Shown here: positions 1 through 10,529 of the stretch, piece after piece
Layout: the number at the start of each line of letters is the position of its first letter
Numbering within the stretch: position 1 is the first letter of the stretch
Origin: JAAUTT01 sp963846585
GTDB taxonomy: Bacteria > Bacteroidota > Bacteroidia > Bacteroidales > JAAUTT01
Assembly (NCBI GenBank): GCA_963846585.1
Contig: CAWJWO010000001.1
Location: 124,001-188,000, forward strand
Reading direction: 5' to 3'
Length of the DNA stretch: 64,000 nt
The notes under the pieces: generated by a model
Seen by the model: the letters and a program-made list of their open reading frames with translations, nothing else
Databases searched by the model: none
Told to the model about the DNA's origin: nothing
Made by a program: the position numbers and the translations under genes

Positions 1-3000
1 GATGAATTAGTAAAAGAAACTGTCAATGGCGAGCATCCCTCAGGTTTATCAATTGAAAAACCGGCTTTAACAAAAGGGTCAACTGTAATAAAAGTGGAAT
101 CAACGCTGTAACAATCATATTGCGAATATGCATAAAGCCTGGTAGTAAATACATGCTGGACTGTTGAAGAAGGATCAGGATGCACAAACATGTGCGGAAC
201 ATTAGTTGCAGTTGATGACCCTCCGTCCCCAAAATCCCAGTCATAACGGGTTGGAACCGGTGCTGGTCCCGAAGTATTTATAAAATTAATTGTAACCGAA
301 TCGCAACCCCCTGTAACATTGTCTGCTGTTGAAAAATTCGATACTACTTCAGGGTAAACTATTATACTCCTGAAAATAGTGTCCTGGCAGTCCGGACCAT
401 TGGTTTGCACAATTAATTGAATTTTATAAGTTACAGGCTCGTTTGTTTTATTAGTATAAACATGTATAAATGATGGCGATTTATTATTATCAAAGCTTCC
501 ATCACCATAATGCCAGATATATTTTGTTATTCCTCCAAGTGAACCATTGGTTATAGTAACTGTATCCGGTGAACAAGCTCCAGGTTTATTAACTGTAAAA
601 TCAGCTGAAATAAAAGGAAAAACGGTTATTAATTGTGTGATTGAATCTTTACAATTATATTCTGATATAGCTGTCATTTTAACATAATATGATGTATCAG
701 AAAACGATGTATTGTTAAACAGATGCTGAGGGTTCTTCTGATCAGATGATGCCCCGTCAGTAAAATCCCAGATGAAATTTACAGCTACAGGAACAGGGCT
801 TGACAGGTTGTTAAAATCTACCGTTAAAGGATTACAACCACTAAAAATATTTGCACTATAATTTGCTGATATTGCCGGATATAGTGTAATATTTCTGGAT
901 AAAGAAGCTGTACACGATCCACTTATGTCAGTCAATGTAAGAGACACGGAAGTGTCAATTTCATTGTTGGTATTATTCTTATATGTGTGGGTTAAAGTAG
1001 GTGCAGTTAAATTACTGAAGCTTCCGTCACCAAAATTCCAATTATAAGTTTTTATTCCCCCTGTCGATTTATTTGAAATAGTATCGGTAAATGGTGTACA
1101 ACCTGCTGAAGTACTTAAAGTAAAAGAAGGGCTTAGAAATGCATGAACGGTGATTTGCGTTGAATCATAACTAACGCAATTATTGTTTGTTATAACTGTA
1201 AGATTTGCATTATATACTTTATCAGCTTTAGTAGTATTTATATACTGGTGTGTCGGGTTCTGATTATCAGCTGTTGATCCATCACCAAAATCCCATAAAT
1301 AACTTACAGGAACTTTATTGGCTGAATTAGAAAATATAATTACTGAATCATTACAAACTGCTGGATGATTGGCAGTAATACTGGCTACTGCTTCCGGATA
1401 AACAGTTATAAAGCGGGTTAGAGTATCAATACAACCAAATTTATTATATACTGTAAGTTTAAATTTGTTTACTATAATATTATTGGTAATATTGGTATAT
1501 GTATGTGTGAAATGACTTGAACCGGTAATACCTGGGGCAGTGCCATCTCCAAAATCCCAGTTATATTTGGATATGGCCCCGGATGATGTATTATTTATTT
1601 GTAATGTAAACGGACTGCATGCGGTAACTGTATCTAAGGTAAAGCCTGCATTAATGTATGGATAAACATGAATATCCTGCCTTACAGTATCAGTGCAAAA
1701 ATACGGAGAAGTTGCCACCAGCTGTACATGGTAAATTGTATCATTATGATCGGGACTATTGTCAAGAAATGTGTGGCTGGGACTGGTAATTACAGATGAA
1801 CCCTGATCACCGAAATCCCATTTCCAGTTAAGGGTATCTCCACCTGATTTTTTTGCAGTAAAATTAATTGGCAAAGGATTACATCCAACTCCAACTGTAT
1901 CAGGTGCTAACATGTCGATGTCGGCAATTATTTCAGGATAAATTGTAATTTTTTTTGTGGCCTGATCGGAACAACCTAAATTATCATCAACTACTAAAGT
2001 AAAAGTATAATTTATTGTATCATAAGGGAATGTCTTATTATTTAAATTCATTGAAAAGTTCTTTGAGGCTGCAGGTGTGTAATTTGGCGTGAAATTGACC
2101 ACAGGCTGGCCGTTCTGTAAGTATGACCAATAATAATCTATTGCATTTATTGAATGATCCTTGAATTGAATATTAGCCGGGGCGCAAGCAACAGTCTGGT
2201 TGGTTTCGAAAGATGCAGTTACAGGTGCTAGTATTTTAACTGTAATATGAAAAGTAGTATCATGAAAACATTTTGCCCGATGAATAAGCACAAAAAAATC
2301 ATTGGTACCTACCGGGGGAAATACCTGGGTGTTGGCTAACGTAGGATCGCTTATATAGGTTGGCGGACCTCCTTCTGTTCCATACGACCATTTATAACAT
2401 AGCCCTCCTTCCGCCGATAATATAACAGTATCGCCAAGGCAGGCAACTATACTGGTAGTGGACGTAGATGCAACTCGGGCACCACCCGATTGGACATTGT
2501 AATTTGAAAAATATCCGTATTTATTTGTAGAACCTGATTTACCATTTATTATACCCAAATGAAAAAAATTGCCTGCAGAACATTGTGCGGTAGTCATTAA
2601 ATGGGCCTGCCCCAGGTGAGCTATAGCATCAAAGTTTCTATAGGCAAATTGTAATACGGCCCATCCGGCCTTTTTGTTTGGTTCAAACCAACTTCCTGGA
2701 ATAGTATAAGGGGGAGTACCATCCGAATAATTTAATGTAAAGTAATTGTACGATTGGGCCAGGGTATCAAAAGGTTGTAACGTATCATACGGTATCATCA
2801 GGTTAATTTGAAAATCAGGAACAGTTCCAGATCTGTAAAACCCGACCTCTGTTGATCCGGTACAATTGGTGATTGGAGGTAAAATTGCCCCACCCATTTC
2901 ACAACCTGTACTGGTAATATGCCAGACATATATTTTAGGGCCATTTGTCTGAATATATACTGAAGTTTGGTTTGCATCACCTATATCAATAGAATAATAA

Positions 3001-4139
3001 TCCTCCTGGCCTGCATTCAACGGCAATGTTGTATATAACAATGTGCCATCTTTTCCATAAAAAGAAACTGTGGTAGTTGTGGTTTGGTCAGTTGCCAGCA
3101 CGAAAACCTGTTCGCCTTTTTGGTTATTATGTGGATTTCCAAATCCTGTAACCGGAGGAGGATTAATAGACAGGGAACCGGACATTACTAGGTATTTGGA
3201 GCCCAGAATACTATCCGGTACCAATTGGTCACCATTAATATCCATACAACTGGCAGCATTTACCTCCTGTGAATCGTCGTTTTGTGTAACAGCTATTGGT
3301 TGATTACTAATAATATGTGTACCTGTAGGATGGTAAAAACTCAACTGAGATTGTGCTGCCAGGGAGAATGTTTGTCCACGGTTCAAAGTTACAGTAATAG
3401 TGTCATTATTTGCGTATCCGTTGAAAACCGGTATAGCAAGAGCAGGTGGAATAATTTTTACAAGTGTATTATCAACTGTGGCAACAATCTCTATAGAACA
3501 ATATGGCTGCCAGCCAATAAAATTGCCATTTTTACCTGTATTATCGGATCCCCAGATATTTTGAAAAGGAGTGTAAAATTCTTTGCCTAATGCGTTTTGA
3601 CCTTTAAGCACAAAAAGTTCCCTGTTCCAATAGTTATCATAATCGTAATATACGGTAATGTCATTATCCGAAGTAATTAAAAAACCCCTGTTTTCAGGTG
3701 AACCGGGCTGGTCAGATGAATCTCTGTTTTGTAATAATGTTTTACTATTGTAAAATGTTACAAAATCTGTCCAGCCGGACGGTTCATTAAGATAGCCTTC
3801 AATTCCGCTTCCCGGTCCAAATAAAGAGTCTCTGGTTGTTTGGCTTTGATCTCCCATAGCCATGGTATAAATATATGACTGGTGAGCAGGAACAGTAAAT
3901 GTTTGAGGGCCATATTTATTGGGATTGAAAGTTCCTAAGGGGATATCGTTCAACGGCATCGAAACTGTCACTGTGGCATCCAGGTCCATAGCTGTAATCT
4001 TAAAACTAATAGTATTTTTAGTACTAAAATAACCATGATGAGAGTTTTCTTTAGGTACTGCAAACCAGAATGTCCTGTCTATCTGGCCATAACTTACAAA
4101 TGAAATCATTAAAAGTACAATGACTAATATTTTTTTCAT
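1..4139 (-). CDS. Giant secreted PKD-repeat protein (C-terminus beyond window)
   Basis: The frame is open from the ATG at 4139 to the window edge, giving 1379 residues without a stop. Residues 1-19 form a signal peptide ending SYGQ. Residues about 20-450 are a beta-rich region resembling the IgGFc-binding N-terminal domain common in Bacteroidota surface proteins (moderate confidence). From about residue 640 there are nine PKD-type repeat starts of roughly 80-95 residues, each opening with a motif such as GCNPLTVDF or ACSPFTLQI and most carrying a YxWDFGDG-like core; the last is cut by the edge. Such proteins are normally exported by T9SS and end in a CHU_C sorting domain, which would lie outside the window. 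It is divergent from the large gene at 4354. The role is probably adhesion or surface structure; the ligand is unknown. Confidence 0.85.
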   Translation of the reverse strand, partial: MKKILVIVLLMISFVSYGQIDRTFWFAVPKENSHHGYFSTKNTISFKITAMDLDATVTVSMPLNDIPLGTFNPNKYGPQTFTVPAHQSYIYTMAMGDQSQTTRDSLFGPGSGIEGYLNEPSGWTDFVTFYNSKTLLQNRDSSDQPGSPENRGFLITSDNDITVYYDYDNYWNRELFVLKGQNALGKEFYTPFQNIWGSDNTGKNGNFIGWQPYCSIEIVATVDNTLVKIIPPALAIPVFNGYANNDTITVTLNRGQTFSLAAQSQLSFYHPTGTHIISNQPIAVTQNDDSQEVNAASCMDINGDQLVPDSILGSKYLVMSGSLSINPPPVTGFGNPHNNQKGEQVFVLATDQTTTTTVSFYGKDGTLLYTTLPLNAGQEDYYSIDIGDANQTSVYIQTNGPKIYVWHITSTGCEMGGAILPPITNCTGSTEVGFYRSGTVPDFQINLMIPYDTLQPFDTLAQSYNYFTLNYSDGTPPYTIPGSWFEPNKKAGWAVLQFAYRNFDAIAHLGQAHLMTTAQCSAGNFFHLGIINGKSGSTNKYGYFSNYNVQSGGARVASTSTTSIVACLGDTVILSAEGGLCYKWSYGTEGGPPTYISDPTLANTQVFPPVGTNDFFVLIHRAKCFHDTTFHITVKILAPVTASFETNQTVACAPANIQFKDHSINAIDYYWSYLQNGQPVVNFTPNYTPAASKNFSMNLNNKTFPYDTINYTFTLVVDDNLGCSDQATKKITIYPEIIADIDMLAPDTVGVGCNPLPINFTAKKSGGDTLNWKWDFGDQGSSVITSPSHTFLDNSPDHNDTIYHVQLVATSPYFCTDTVRQDIHVYPYINAGFTLDTVTACSPFTLQINNTSSGAISKYNWDFGDGTAPGITGSSHFTHTYTNITNNIIVNKFKLTVYNKFGCIDTLTRFITVYPEAVASITANHPAVCNDSVIIFSNSANKVPVSYLWDFGDGSTADNQNPTHQYINTTKADKVYNANLTVITNNNCVSYDSTQITVHAFLSPSFTLSTSAGCTPFTDTISNKSTGGIKTYNWNFGDGSFSNLTAPTLTHTYKNNTNNEIDTSVSLTLTDISGSCTASLSRNITLYPAISANYSANIFSGCNPLTVDFNNLSSPVPVAVNFIWDFTDGASSDQKNPQHLFNNTSFSDTSYYVKMTAISEYNCKDSITQLITVFPFISADFTVNKPGACSPDTVTITNGSLGGITKYIWHYGDGSFDNNKSPSFIHVYTNKTNEPVTYKIQLIVQTNGPDCQDTIFRSIIVYPEVVSNFSTADNVTGGCDSVTINFINTSGPAPVPTRYDWDFGDGGSSTATNVPHMFVHPDPSSTVQHVFTTRLYAYSQYDCYSVDSTFITVDPFVKAGFSIDKPEGCSPLTVSFTNS

Positions 4140-4230
4140 TTAACAATTACTTATTATTTCGAGGTATTTTACGAACACACTATTGAAAATGTTTTGGTTA
4201 TAGAATATTTTACTATCTAACAATTAAAAT

Positions 4231-4301
4231 CAGTAATAAGTTATCAGTGATAAGTTATCAGTGATTAGTTAACAGTTATCAGTGATCAATGATCAGTAAT
4301 T
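4231..4301. repeat. Tandem 14-mer (2x7) array in divergent spacer
   Basis: The unit AGTTATCAGTGATA repeats with variants (AGTTATCAGTGATT, then a shortened copy), giving period 14, twice the heptamer period seen elsewhere. It lies between the two giant secreted-protein genes and ends about 50 bases before the ATG at 4354. The rest of the 4140-4353 spacer is plain AT-rich sequence. Confidence 0.8.
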
Positions 4302-4353
4302 AAAACAAATTTAGAATTATTCCGTATAAAAATATGAAATATAATACTAAAAT

Positions 4354-7300
4354 ATGAAGATGATTCGATTTTGTTCAATTTTTATCCTGGCTTTATTCTC
4401 ACCTCTAGCTTCATTATACTGTCAGATGACAGTAAAGTCAGTTAATATCAGCCAGGTTGACACCTTTGCACTTCGCGGGTACCAAAATCAACCAGTACTC
4501 CAAATTCACATTAAAATAACAGGTACAGGGGGTAATTTGTCTTTTCAAAAATTGCAGATAAACTCATTAAATCAATTAAATTCAGATATAGATAGCATTG
4601 CTATATACCAAACCCCAACCAACCGGTTTTCCTTTGCGGATTATCCCGGTGAGGCAATCCTTATGACTTCAAGGAAAAATCTTACTGGCAATTCTGTATT
4701 ATTTAATAATATGAACTTCCCATTGGATACCGGAGATAATTACATATGGGTGACAATGGATGTAGATAAAAATGCTATAATTTCGGATACTCTAAAAGCA
4801 GCCATCCCTCAAAACGGGATAGAAATAGGTGGAAATTTTTATCCTTCTTCATATCAATCACCATCTGGTTCAGCTAAAATAATGCAGGTGTATTATACCT
4901 GTAATTTCGAAAATGAAAACGGCAGCGATGAACCTGTAAACTGGACACAACAAATTACTGGCGGTGGTGCTTCTCCTGTTAATTGGATTTGTCATTATGG
5001 CGGTTATAACCTGCCTCATAACGCCGGTTACCCCCCTGCTCCCAAATCAGGGCGGTTTAATGCATTATTTGCACGTCAGCTTTCAACACCAATAGTAGGC
5101 ATGCTTATATCGCAACCTCTCGATTTAAGCCTTTCCGGACGGCCTATGCTTACATTTTATCACTCTCAGGTTGCATGGTGTAAACAAGTTGACGGACATG
5201 GAAATTGTATTCAATCAAACAGCGATTTATTAAGCGTATATTACCGAATAGGAACAGCGGGTAATTGGAACCTGTTAACAACCTATCCCAGCGCAACTCC
5301 GAATGCCTGGATTAAACGCCAGATATTACTGCCTGATTCAGCTGCTCAAGGTAATGTTTATCTTGGTTTTCAAGGTACCGCCCAGTATGGATGGGGTGTA
5401 TGCCTGGATAGCATAGTCTTGTATGAAACTGAAATATTACCTGAACAAATTAACAGCATAGTTGTTTCAAAGCCTGTTACATCTTTAGTGCCACAAAATT
5501 CAGGCAATAACCCTGTTTTAAGGTTCGATATCAGGATTAAAGGAAATACAGGTGACATTAACCTCGATTCTCTCACGATAACATCTGAAAATACATCAGA
5601 TCTGGATGTAATTCCAAATGGAGTAAAGCTTTATTCAACAATTGATTCTATATTTATAAATCCCACTTTAAAAGGTACACCTGTGTCAATTTCAGGGGGT
5701 AAAATGCGGTTTAACGGTTTAAACCTGAATCTAAATGCCGGTGATAACTATTACTGGATAACTTATGATATTTCTAATAATGCAAATCCTGGTGATACCT
5801 TAAATGCTAAGATTCTTGCAGGTGATATCCATTGCAGCACCGTAGGGCCATATCCTTCCACTGACCAGAACCCCGCAGGTTCGAGGGTTATAATTCAAAC
5901 TGTTTTTTCTGACGATTTTGAAACTGACAAAGGCTGGATATATACCGGTCAGTTTCAGCGTGGACAACCATCAGGATTAGGTGGTGGTTCAGGTAATCCG
6001 GGCCCTGAAAATGCTTATTCAGGAAATATGGTTATTGCTACCGACCTTTCAGGTTCGGGGAACGATCAGGTCAACCTTACTTATGCAACAGCCTATACAA
6101 CTACAAGCCCGCTTATAGATGCAAGATATTTTAAAAATTTAAAACTTTCATTTTACAGGTTCTTAAATGTCGGGGATCAGGATTCTGCAGTCATAGAACT
6201 TCAAATACAGGGACAAACCAGCTGGATTCAAATATGGTCAAACCAAAAAAACACTATTACCGATAATAAATGGAACTTTGAAAGTTTTAATATTTCTAAT
6301 TTTGAAGAAATAATTGGTTACCAGGGAGATCAACCAATAGAAAAAAATATTATTGTTGACAGAAGTAAATTTTATCTTAGGTTTCGTCTTGGTTCAACCG
6401 GACCTGTTGATGTATTTTCAGGCTGGAATATTGACTATTTATTTATAACCGGCGATACGATTGAAAAGGACGCGGCAGTGACAAATTATTACGGACCTTA
6501 TAGTTCCTGCGATTTAAATTCTTCGGAGCATATCAGCATTGGAGTTAAAAATACAGGACCAAGTATAATTTCAAGCCTGCCGGTTGAGTATTCGCTTGAT
6601 AACGGCAATACTTTTACAACTGAAACTATCCCTGGCCCGATAAGTGCAAATGATACCATGGACTATACATTTACAACAGCAGCTGATTTTAGTAAACCGG
6701 CTTTTTATAATGTTATTGTGAAAGTTGCACTTCCTGGTGACAATTATTCACTAAATGACAGTATGGTTAGTGCAGTGACATCTATCCCTAATTATAACTT
6801 ACCTTATAGTACAAATTTTAATGAAGATACCAGCTTTTGGGTTGGTGGCGGCCTTAATTCCTCATGGCGACGGGGCTGGCCTGAAAGTTCATATATAAAC
6901 AATACCCCGGATGGCAATTCTTGCTGGAAAACTGATAATGAAGGATTTTATAACAGATATGAAAATTCATATGTCGAAAGTCCTTGTTTCATCTTTAAAG
7001 GACAGGAAGTACCTATGATTGACATGCAAAACAACTTTTATATAGTCCCTACTGCAGGAACTATTCTGGAATACTCTCTTGATGAAGGGTTGACCTGGCA
7101 TTATGCCCCAAAGGATACATTAACGACCACTTCATGGAACTGGTATAACAACCCTATACAAGTATTCAGCGATTCATTAGGTTGGACCGGCAGGACAATT
7201 AACGGGTTAATAAAGCAGGAATGGGTCCAGGACAGGCAGGTTTTACCTGGCGCAACAGCAGGCAATAATAAGGTAAAATTCCGGGTCGCATTTAAAAGTG

Positions 7301-10300
7301 ACACTTCTGTCCAGGTAACGTACGCAGGTTTTGCTTTTGACGATGTAGCCATATATAATGCACCTTTTGATTTAGGTGTTAAAAATTTCGTAGGGTTAAT
7401 AAACCCAGGTTGTCAGAATGAAAACAATCCGCATTTAAAAGTATCTGTTAAAAACTTTGGAAAGAGAAGCATACATCCGGGGGATACTATCATATTAGGC
7501 GTAAAAGCCGATACTTTGGCTTCTGTAATAGACACTTTTTACATGCCTGCCGGTGATACCCTGAAACATTTCGATACAATTCAATTTCGAATGAAACATC
7601 CTGTAAATATAAGTAATACAGGAGCACATAATCTTAAAGCTTATGTTATTACCAAAACCGATCCTTATTTTTACAGGCCAGTCAGTTATGATACTACCTA
7701 TACAACCTTAATAGTAAACCCGAACCCTTATCCCGGATTACCAGATACTGTCTATTCGGCAGTAATTGATACGCTTGTAATACAAGCTACTGATTCAGCC
7801 AATTACAGTTATGCCTGGTCTTATCCTAAAAAAGGATATACAACAAACACATCATATATAGACGTATCCCATACAGGTGCAGGCAATCAATACATCACAA
7901 TTACAAATAAAAATACTTTGTGTTATACAAAGGACAGTGTTTTTGTTAAGATACTGGTCTCGGATGTCGGGGTGGACAGCATCCTTTCACCTGTAACCAA
8001 TTGCGGCTATGGTACAACCTATTTCCCAACCGTTGAAATAAAAAATTCCGGTACTGACACTATTAAAAAGAATAAAGTAATTCCGGTTAAACTTGAAATG
8101 GATGGCGGTAGCGTCCAGACTGATAATATAAAATTAACCTCAAATTTTGCTCCGAAAACCAAAATACAGGAAGTTCTTAATATTCCTTTGAATTTAGCGA
8201 CTTCGGCAACCCATATACTGAAAATTTATACATCATTATCTGCTGATACTGTTCACGGTAATGATACAACCACATCAACATTTCAGATTTATGGATATCC
8301 TGTTGTCGACCTGGGCAATAATGTATATATTAAATCATTGAATTATACTATTAATGCGCCGTCAGGATATAACAGCTATAAATGGAACCCCTCCCCTGCC
8401 GATACATTTGATTACCTTACGGTTTATTCCAGCGGAACATTCATCGTAACAGTTACAGATGCCCACAACTGCCCCGGCAGTGATTCAATAAAGGTACATC
8501 TGGCAATTCACGACCTGGGAGTAAAGCGTTTGGTTAATCCGGTAAGTTCCTGTTCATTGCCAGATTCTTCAGTTATTACTTGTAAGTTAAAGAATTTTGG
8601 TACCGATACTATAGTGACAGGTGACACAGCCTCGGTTAAATACACTGTAAACGGAGGAACTGCAGTATATAACAGATTAACATTCAGTAATAATTTATTA
8701 CCCGGAGATTCTTTGTCTTATACCTTTTTAAAGAAAATATCCATGTCTTCTATTGGAAACTACTCCATTCAAATCATCGCTTTGTTGCCTGGCAATATGA
8801 AGCATAATAATGATACACTGGCTACAGTGGTATCGGTATTTGGCAACCCAATGATCAACCTTGGCCCTGACAGCACTGTTAGCTCATATAAGTACAAAAT
8901 TGATCCGGGAAGCGGGTTTAAGTCATATAAATGGCAGGATGGTTCCACTGATTCGGTATATATTATTACCAAATCTCATTTTGAATCTCCGCCTTATTAT
9001 TGGGTGACTGTAACTGACAAGCATAATTGCCAGACTTCAGACACAGTTATAATTTTCCTCAATGATCAGGATATTAAAGACAGCAGTGTAATAGGTCCGG
9101 GGAACTCCTGCCCATTATTGAGCAATAGCGAACAAATAGGCATCCTGGTAAAAAATACTGGTAATCAACCATTAGCAAATCAACTTGTAGATGTAAGTTA
9201 TCAGATTAACGATGCCGCAACAGTTTCGGAATCCTTCAAGTTTTCAGGCGCAATAGGTACTTCTGTTATTTATAATTTCAATACTAAGGCTAACCTGTCA
9301 GCAATAGGAACCTATAAAATATTTACAAAAATCCATATGGTTGGCGATGTTCAACCTGATAACGATACACTCACAAAAGTTATCCACGTATATGGAGTAC
9401 CAACGGCTAATTTTGGAACCACCAATGATTCCATAAACGTAAGCTCCTGGCCATATCAACTCAATGCCGGCACCGGTTCCGGAAATACTTTAAAATGGTC
9501 AAACGGCGATACTACCAAAACAATTGCAATCACAGCAAATGGTTGGTACTCTGTAACAATTTCAAATTCCGGCGGTTGTGTTGGATCGAGTTCTGTTTAC
9601 GTTCAAAAAAGCAGATCAGCTTTAAGTATAGCAGGTATTACAATTCCTGCAGACGGATGCAATTTATCTGCACAACAATCTATCGGGATTAAACTGGCCA
9701 ATTCAGGCAATGTAACTATTCTCAATCAGGCTGTTTCTATTACCTATAAAATCAATTCAGGTACTCTTTCAGCACAGTCAGTTAATTTTTCAGGTCAACC
9801 GAATGATACAATTATATTCTATTTTATACAGACCGCAATTATGTCAAATACAGGTCCATATTTGGTTACGGTATCATGCAGTTATCCCGGGAATGCTGAT
9901 TCAGCAAATAGTGTAAGTAAAATAAATGTAACTGATTATGATTTACCGGTTATTAATTTCGGTGTATCAAACGACACAATAATACATTCAAGTTTTCCGG
10001 TAACACTTAACCCCGGAACAGGTTTTGTATACTATGAATGGAACAATAATGCCAGTTTAACGTCACCTGAATATTCTGCTGATGAACCAGGATGGTATAA
10101 AGTTAAAGTGACAGATGTACACCATTGCAGTAACACTGATTCAGTTTATGTAGATAAAGCAACGGCAATAAACCAAATTACCGATAATGCTATTTTGTCT
10201 ATATATCCTAATCCCGCCTGGGATAAATTACAAATAGATATTTCTCTCAATAGCAATCCTGATAATCCTGTAATAGTTGAAATGCTTTCTGCCGATGGAA

Positions 10301-10440
10301 AATTAATATTAAACAGAATTTTAAGCGGCAGTGATACTTATCATGAGATTATTGAAGTTAATACTTTGCCAAAGGGAGTGTATTTCGTCAGGGTTAAACA
10401 GCAGAACTGGTCTTCAATAAGTAAAGTCATTGTACTGTAA
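4354..10440 (+). CDS. 2028-residue T9SS-secreted multidomain surface protein
   Basis: The signal peptide is residues 1-24 (ending SLYCQ). Two copies of a beta-sandwich resembling the BNR-repeat neuraminidase N-terminal domain (pattern QPVLQIHIKITG ... LDTGDNYIWVTMDV) lie at about 28-165 and 372-510. Each is followed by a jelly-roll or MAM-like region. After two related segments opening near residues 706 and 1006, four units of about 183 residues begin near 1204, 1387, 1573 and 1755. Each unit has a CARDB-like half (VKNTGN type) and an Ig-like half ending in a YxxxVTDxHNCxxSDSVxV pattern. Residues about 1947-2028 are a Por-type T9SS tail (YPNPAWDKLQ ... LPKGVYFVRVK). It is probably attached to or released from the cell surface; no catalytic motif is visible. 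The substrate is unknown. Confidence 0.88.
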   Translation: MKMIRFCSIFILALFSPLASLYCQMTVKSVNISQVDTFALRGYQNQPVLQIHIKITGTGGNLSFQKLQINSLNQLNSDIDSIAIYQTPTNRFSFADYPGEAILMTSRKNLTGNSVLFNNMNFPLDTGDNYIWVTMDVDKNAIISDTLKAAIPQNGIEIGGNFYPSSYQSPSGSAKIMQVYYTCNFENENGSDEPVNWTQQITGGGASPVNWICHYGGYNLPHNAGYPPAPKSGRFNALFARQLSTPIVGMLISQPLDLSLSGRPMLTFYHSQVAWCKQVDGHGNCIQSNSDLLSVYYRIGTAGNWNLLTTYPSATPNAWIKRQILLPDSAAQGNVYLGFQGTAQYGWGVCLDSIVLYETEILPEQINSIVVSKPVTSLVPQNSGNNPVLRFDIRIKGNTGDINLDSLTITSENTSDLDVIPNGVKLYSTIDSIFINPTLKGTPVSISGGKMRFNGLNLNLNAGDNYYWITYDISNNANPGDTLNAKILAGDIHCSTVGPYPSTDQNPAGSRVIIQTVFSDDFETDKGWIYTGQFQRGQPSGLGGGSGNPGPENAYSGNMVIATDLSGSGNDQVNLTYATAYTTTSPLIDARYFKNLKLSFYRFLNVGDQDSAVIELQIQGQTSWIQIWSNQKNTITDNKWNFESFNISNFEEIIGYQGDQPIEKNIIVDRSKFYLRFRLGSTGPVDVFSGWNIDYLFITGDTIEKDAAVTNYYGPYSSCDLNSSEHISIGVKNTGPSIISSLPVEYSLDNGNTFTTETIPGPISANDTMDYTFTTAADFSKPAFYNVIVKVALPGDNYSLNDSMVSAVTSIPNYNLPYSTNFNEDTSFWVGGGLNSSWRRGWPESSYINNTPDGNSCWKTDNEGFYNRYENSYVESPCFIFKGQEVPMIDMQNNFYIVPTAGTILEYSLDEGLTWHYAPKDTLTTTSWNWYNNPIQVFSDSLGWTGRTINGLIKQEWVQDRQVLPGATAGNNKVKFRVAFKSDTSVQVTYAGFAFDDVAIYNAPFDLGVKNFVGLINPGCQNENNPHLKVSVKNFGKRSIHPGDTIILGVKADTLASVIDTFYMPAGDTLKHFDTIQFRMKHPVNISNTGAHNLKAYVITKTDPYFYRPVSYDTTYTTLIVNPNPYPGLPDTVYSAVIDTLVIQATDSANYSYAWSYPKKGYTTNTSYIDVSHTGAGNQYITITNKNTLCYTKDSVFVKILVSDVGVDSILSPVTNCGYGTTYFPTVEIKNSGTDTIKKNKVIPVKLEMDGGSVQTDNIKLTSNFAPKTKIQEVLNIPLNLATSATHILKIYTSLSADTVHGNDTTTSTFQIYGYPVVDLGNNVYIKSLNYTINAPSGYNSYKWNPSPADTFDYLTVYSSGTFIVTVTDAHNCPGSDSIKVHLAIHDLGVKRLVNPVSSCSLPDSSVITCKLKNFGTDTIVTGDTASVKYTVNGGTAVYNRLTFSNNLLPGDSLSYTFLKKISMSSIGNYSIQIIALLPGNMKHNNDTLATVVSVFGNPMINLGPDSTVSSYKYKIDPGSGFKSYKWQDGSTDSVYIITKSHFESPPYYWVTVTDKHNCQTSDTVIIFLNDQDIKDSSVIGPGNSCPLLSNSEQIGILVKNTGNQPLANQLVDVSYQINDAATVSESFKFSGAIGTSVIYNFNTKANLSAIGTYKIFTKIHMVGDVQPDNDTLTKVIHVYGVPTANFGTTNDSINVSSWPYQLNAGTGSGNTLKWSNGDTTKTIAITANGWYSVTISNSGGCVGSSSVYVQKSRSALSIAGITIPADGCNLSAQQSIGIKLANSGNVTILNQAVSITYKINSGTLSAQSVNFSGQPNDTIIFYFIQTAIMSNTGPYLVTVSCSYPGNADSANSVSKINVTDYDLPVINFGVSNDTIIHSSFPVTLNPGTGFVYYEWNNNASLTSPEYSADEPGWYKVKVTDVHHCSNTDSVYVDKATAINQITDNAILSIYPNPAWDKLQIDISLNSNPDNPVIVEMLSADGKLILNRILSGSDTYHEIIEVNTLPKGVYFVRVKQQNWSSISKVIVL

Positions 10441-10442
10441 TA

Positions 10443-10528
10443 TAGTTGTTAGTTGTTAGTATAATAGTTTATGAGGTTTATAGAATATTTTATAAACCTT
10501 ATAAACTTTTATAAACCTTATAAACATA
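10443..10528. repeat. TTAGTTG heptamers plus facing TTTATAA 9-mers
   Basis: A short TTAGTTG array (10443-10460) starts just after the stop of the large + gene. It is followed by GGTTTATAG and, in opposite orientation, several CCTTATAAA units up to 10525. The two halves can pair into a long AT hairpin between converging genes, so it could serve as a bidirectional terminator. Confidence 0.8.
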
Positions 10529-10529
10529 T

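Noticed and set aside
3070..3590. Two + strand frames inside the PKD-protein region
   Set aside because: They are antisense shadows of the long continuous minus-strand frame.
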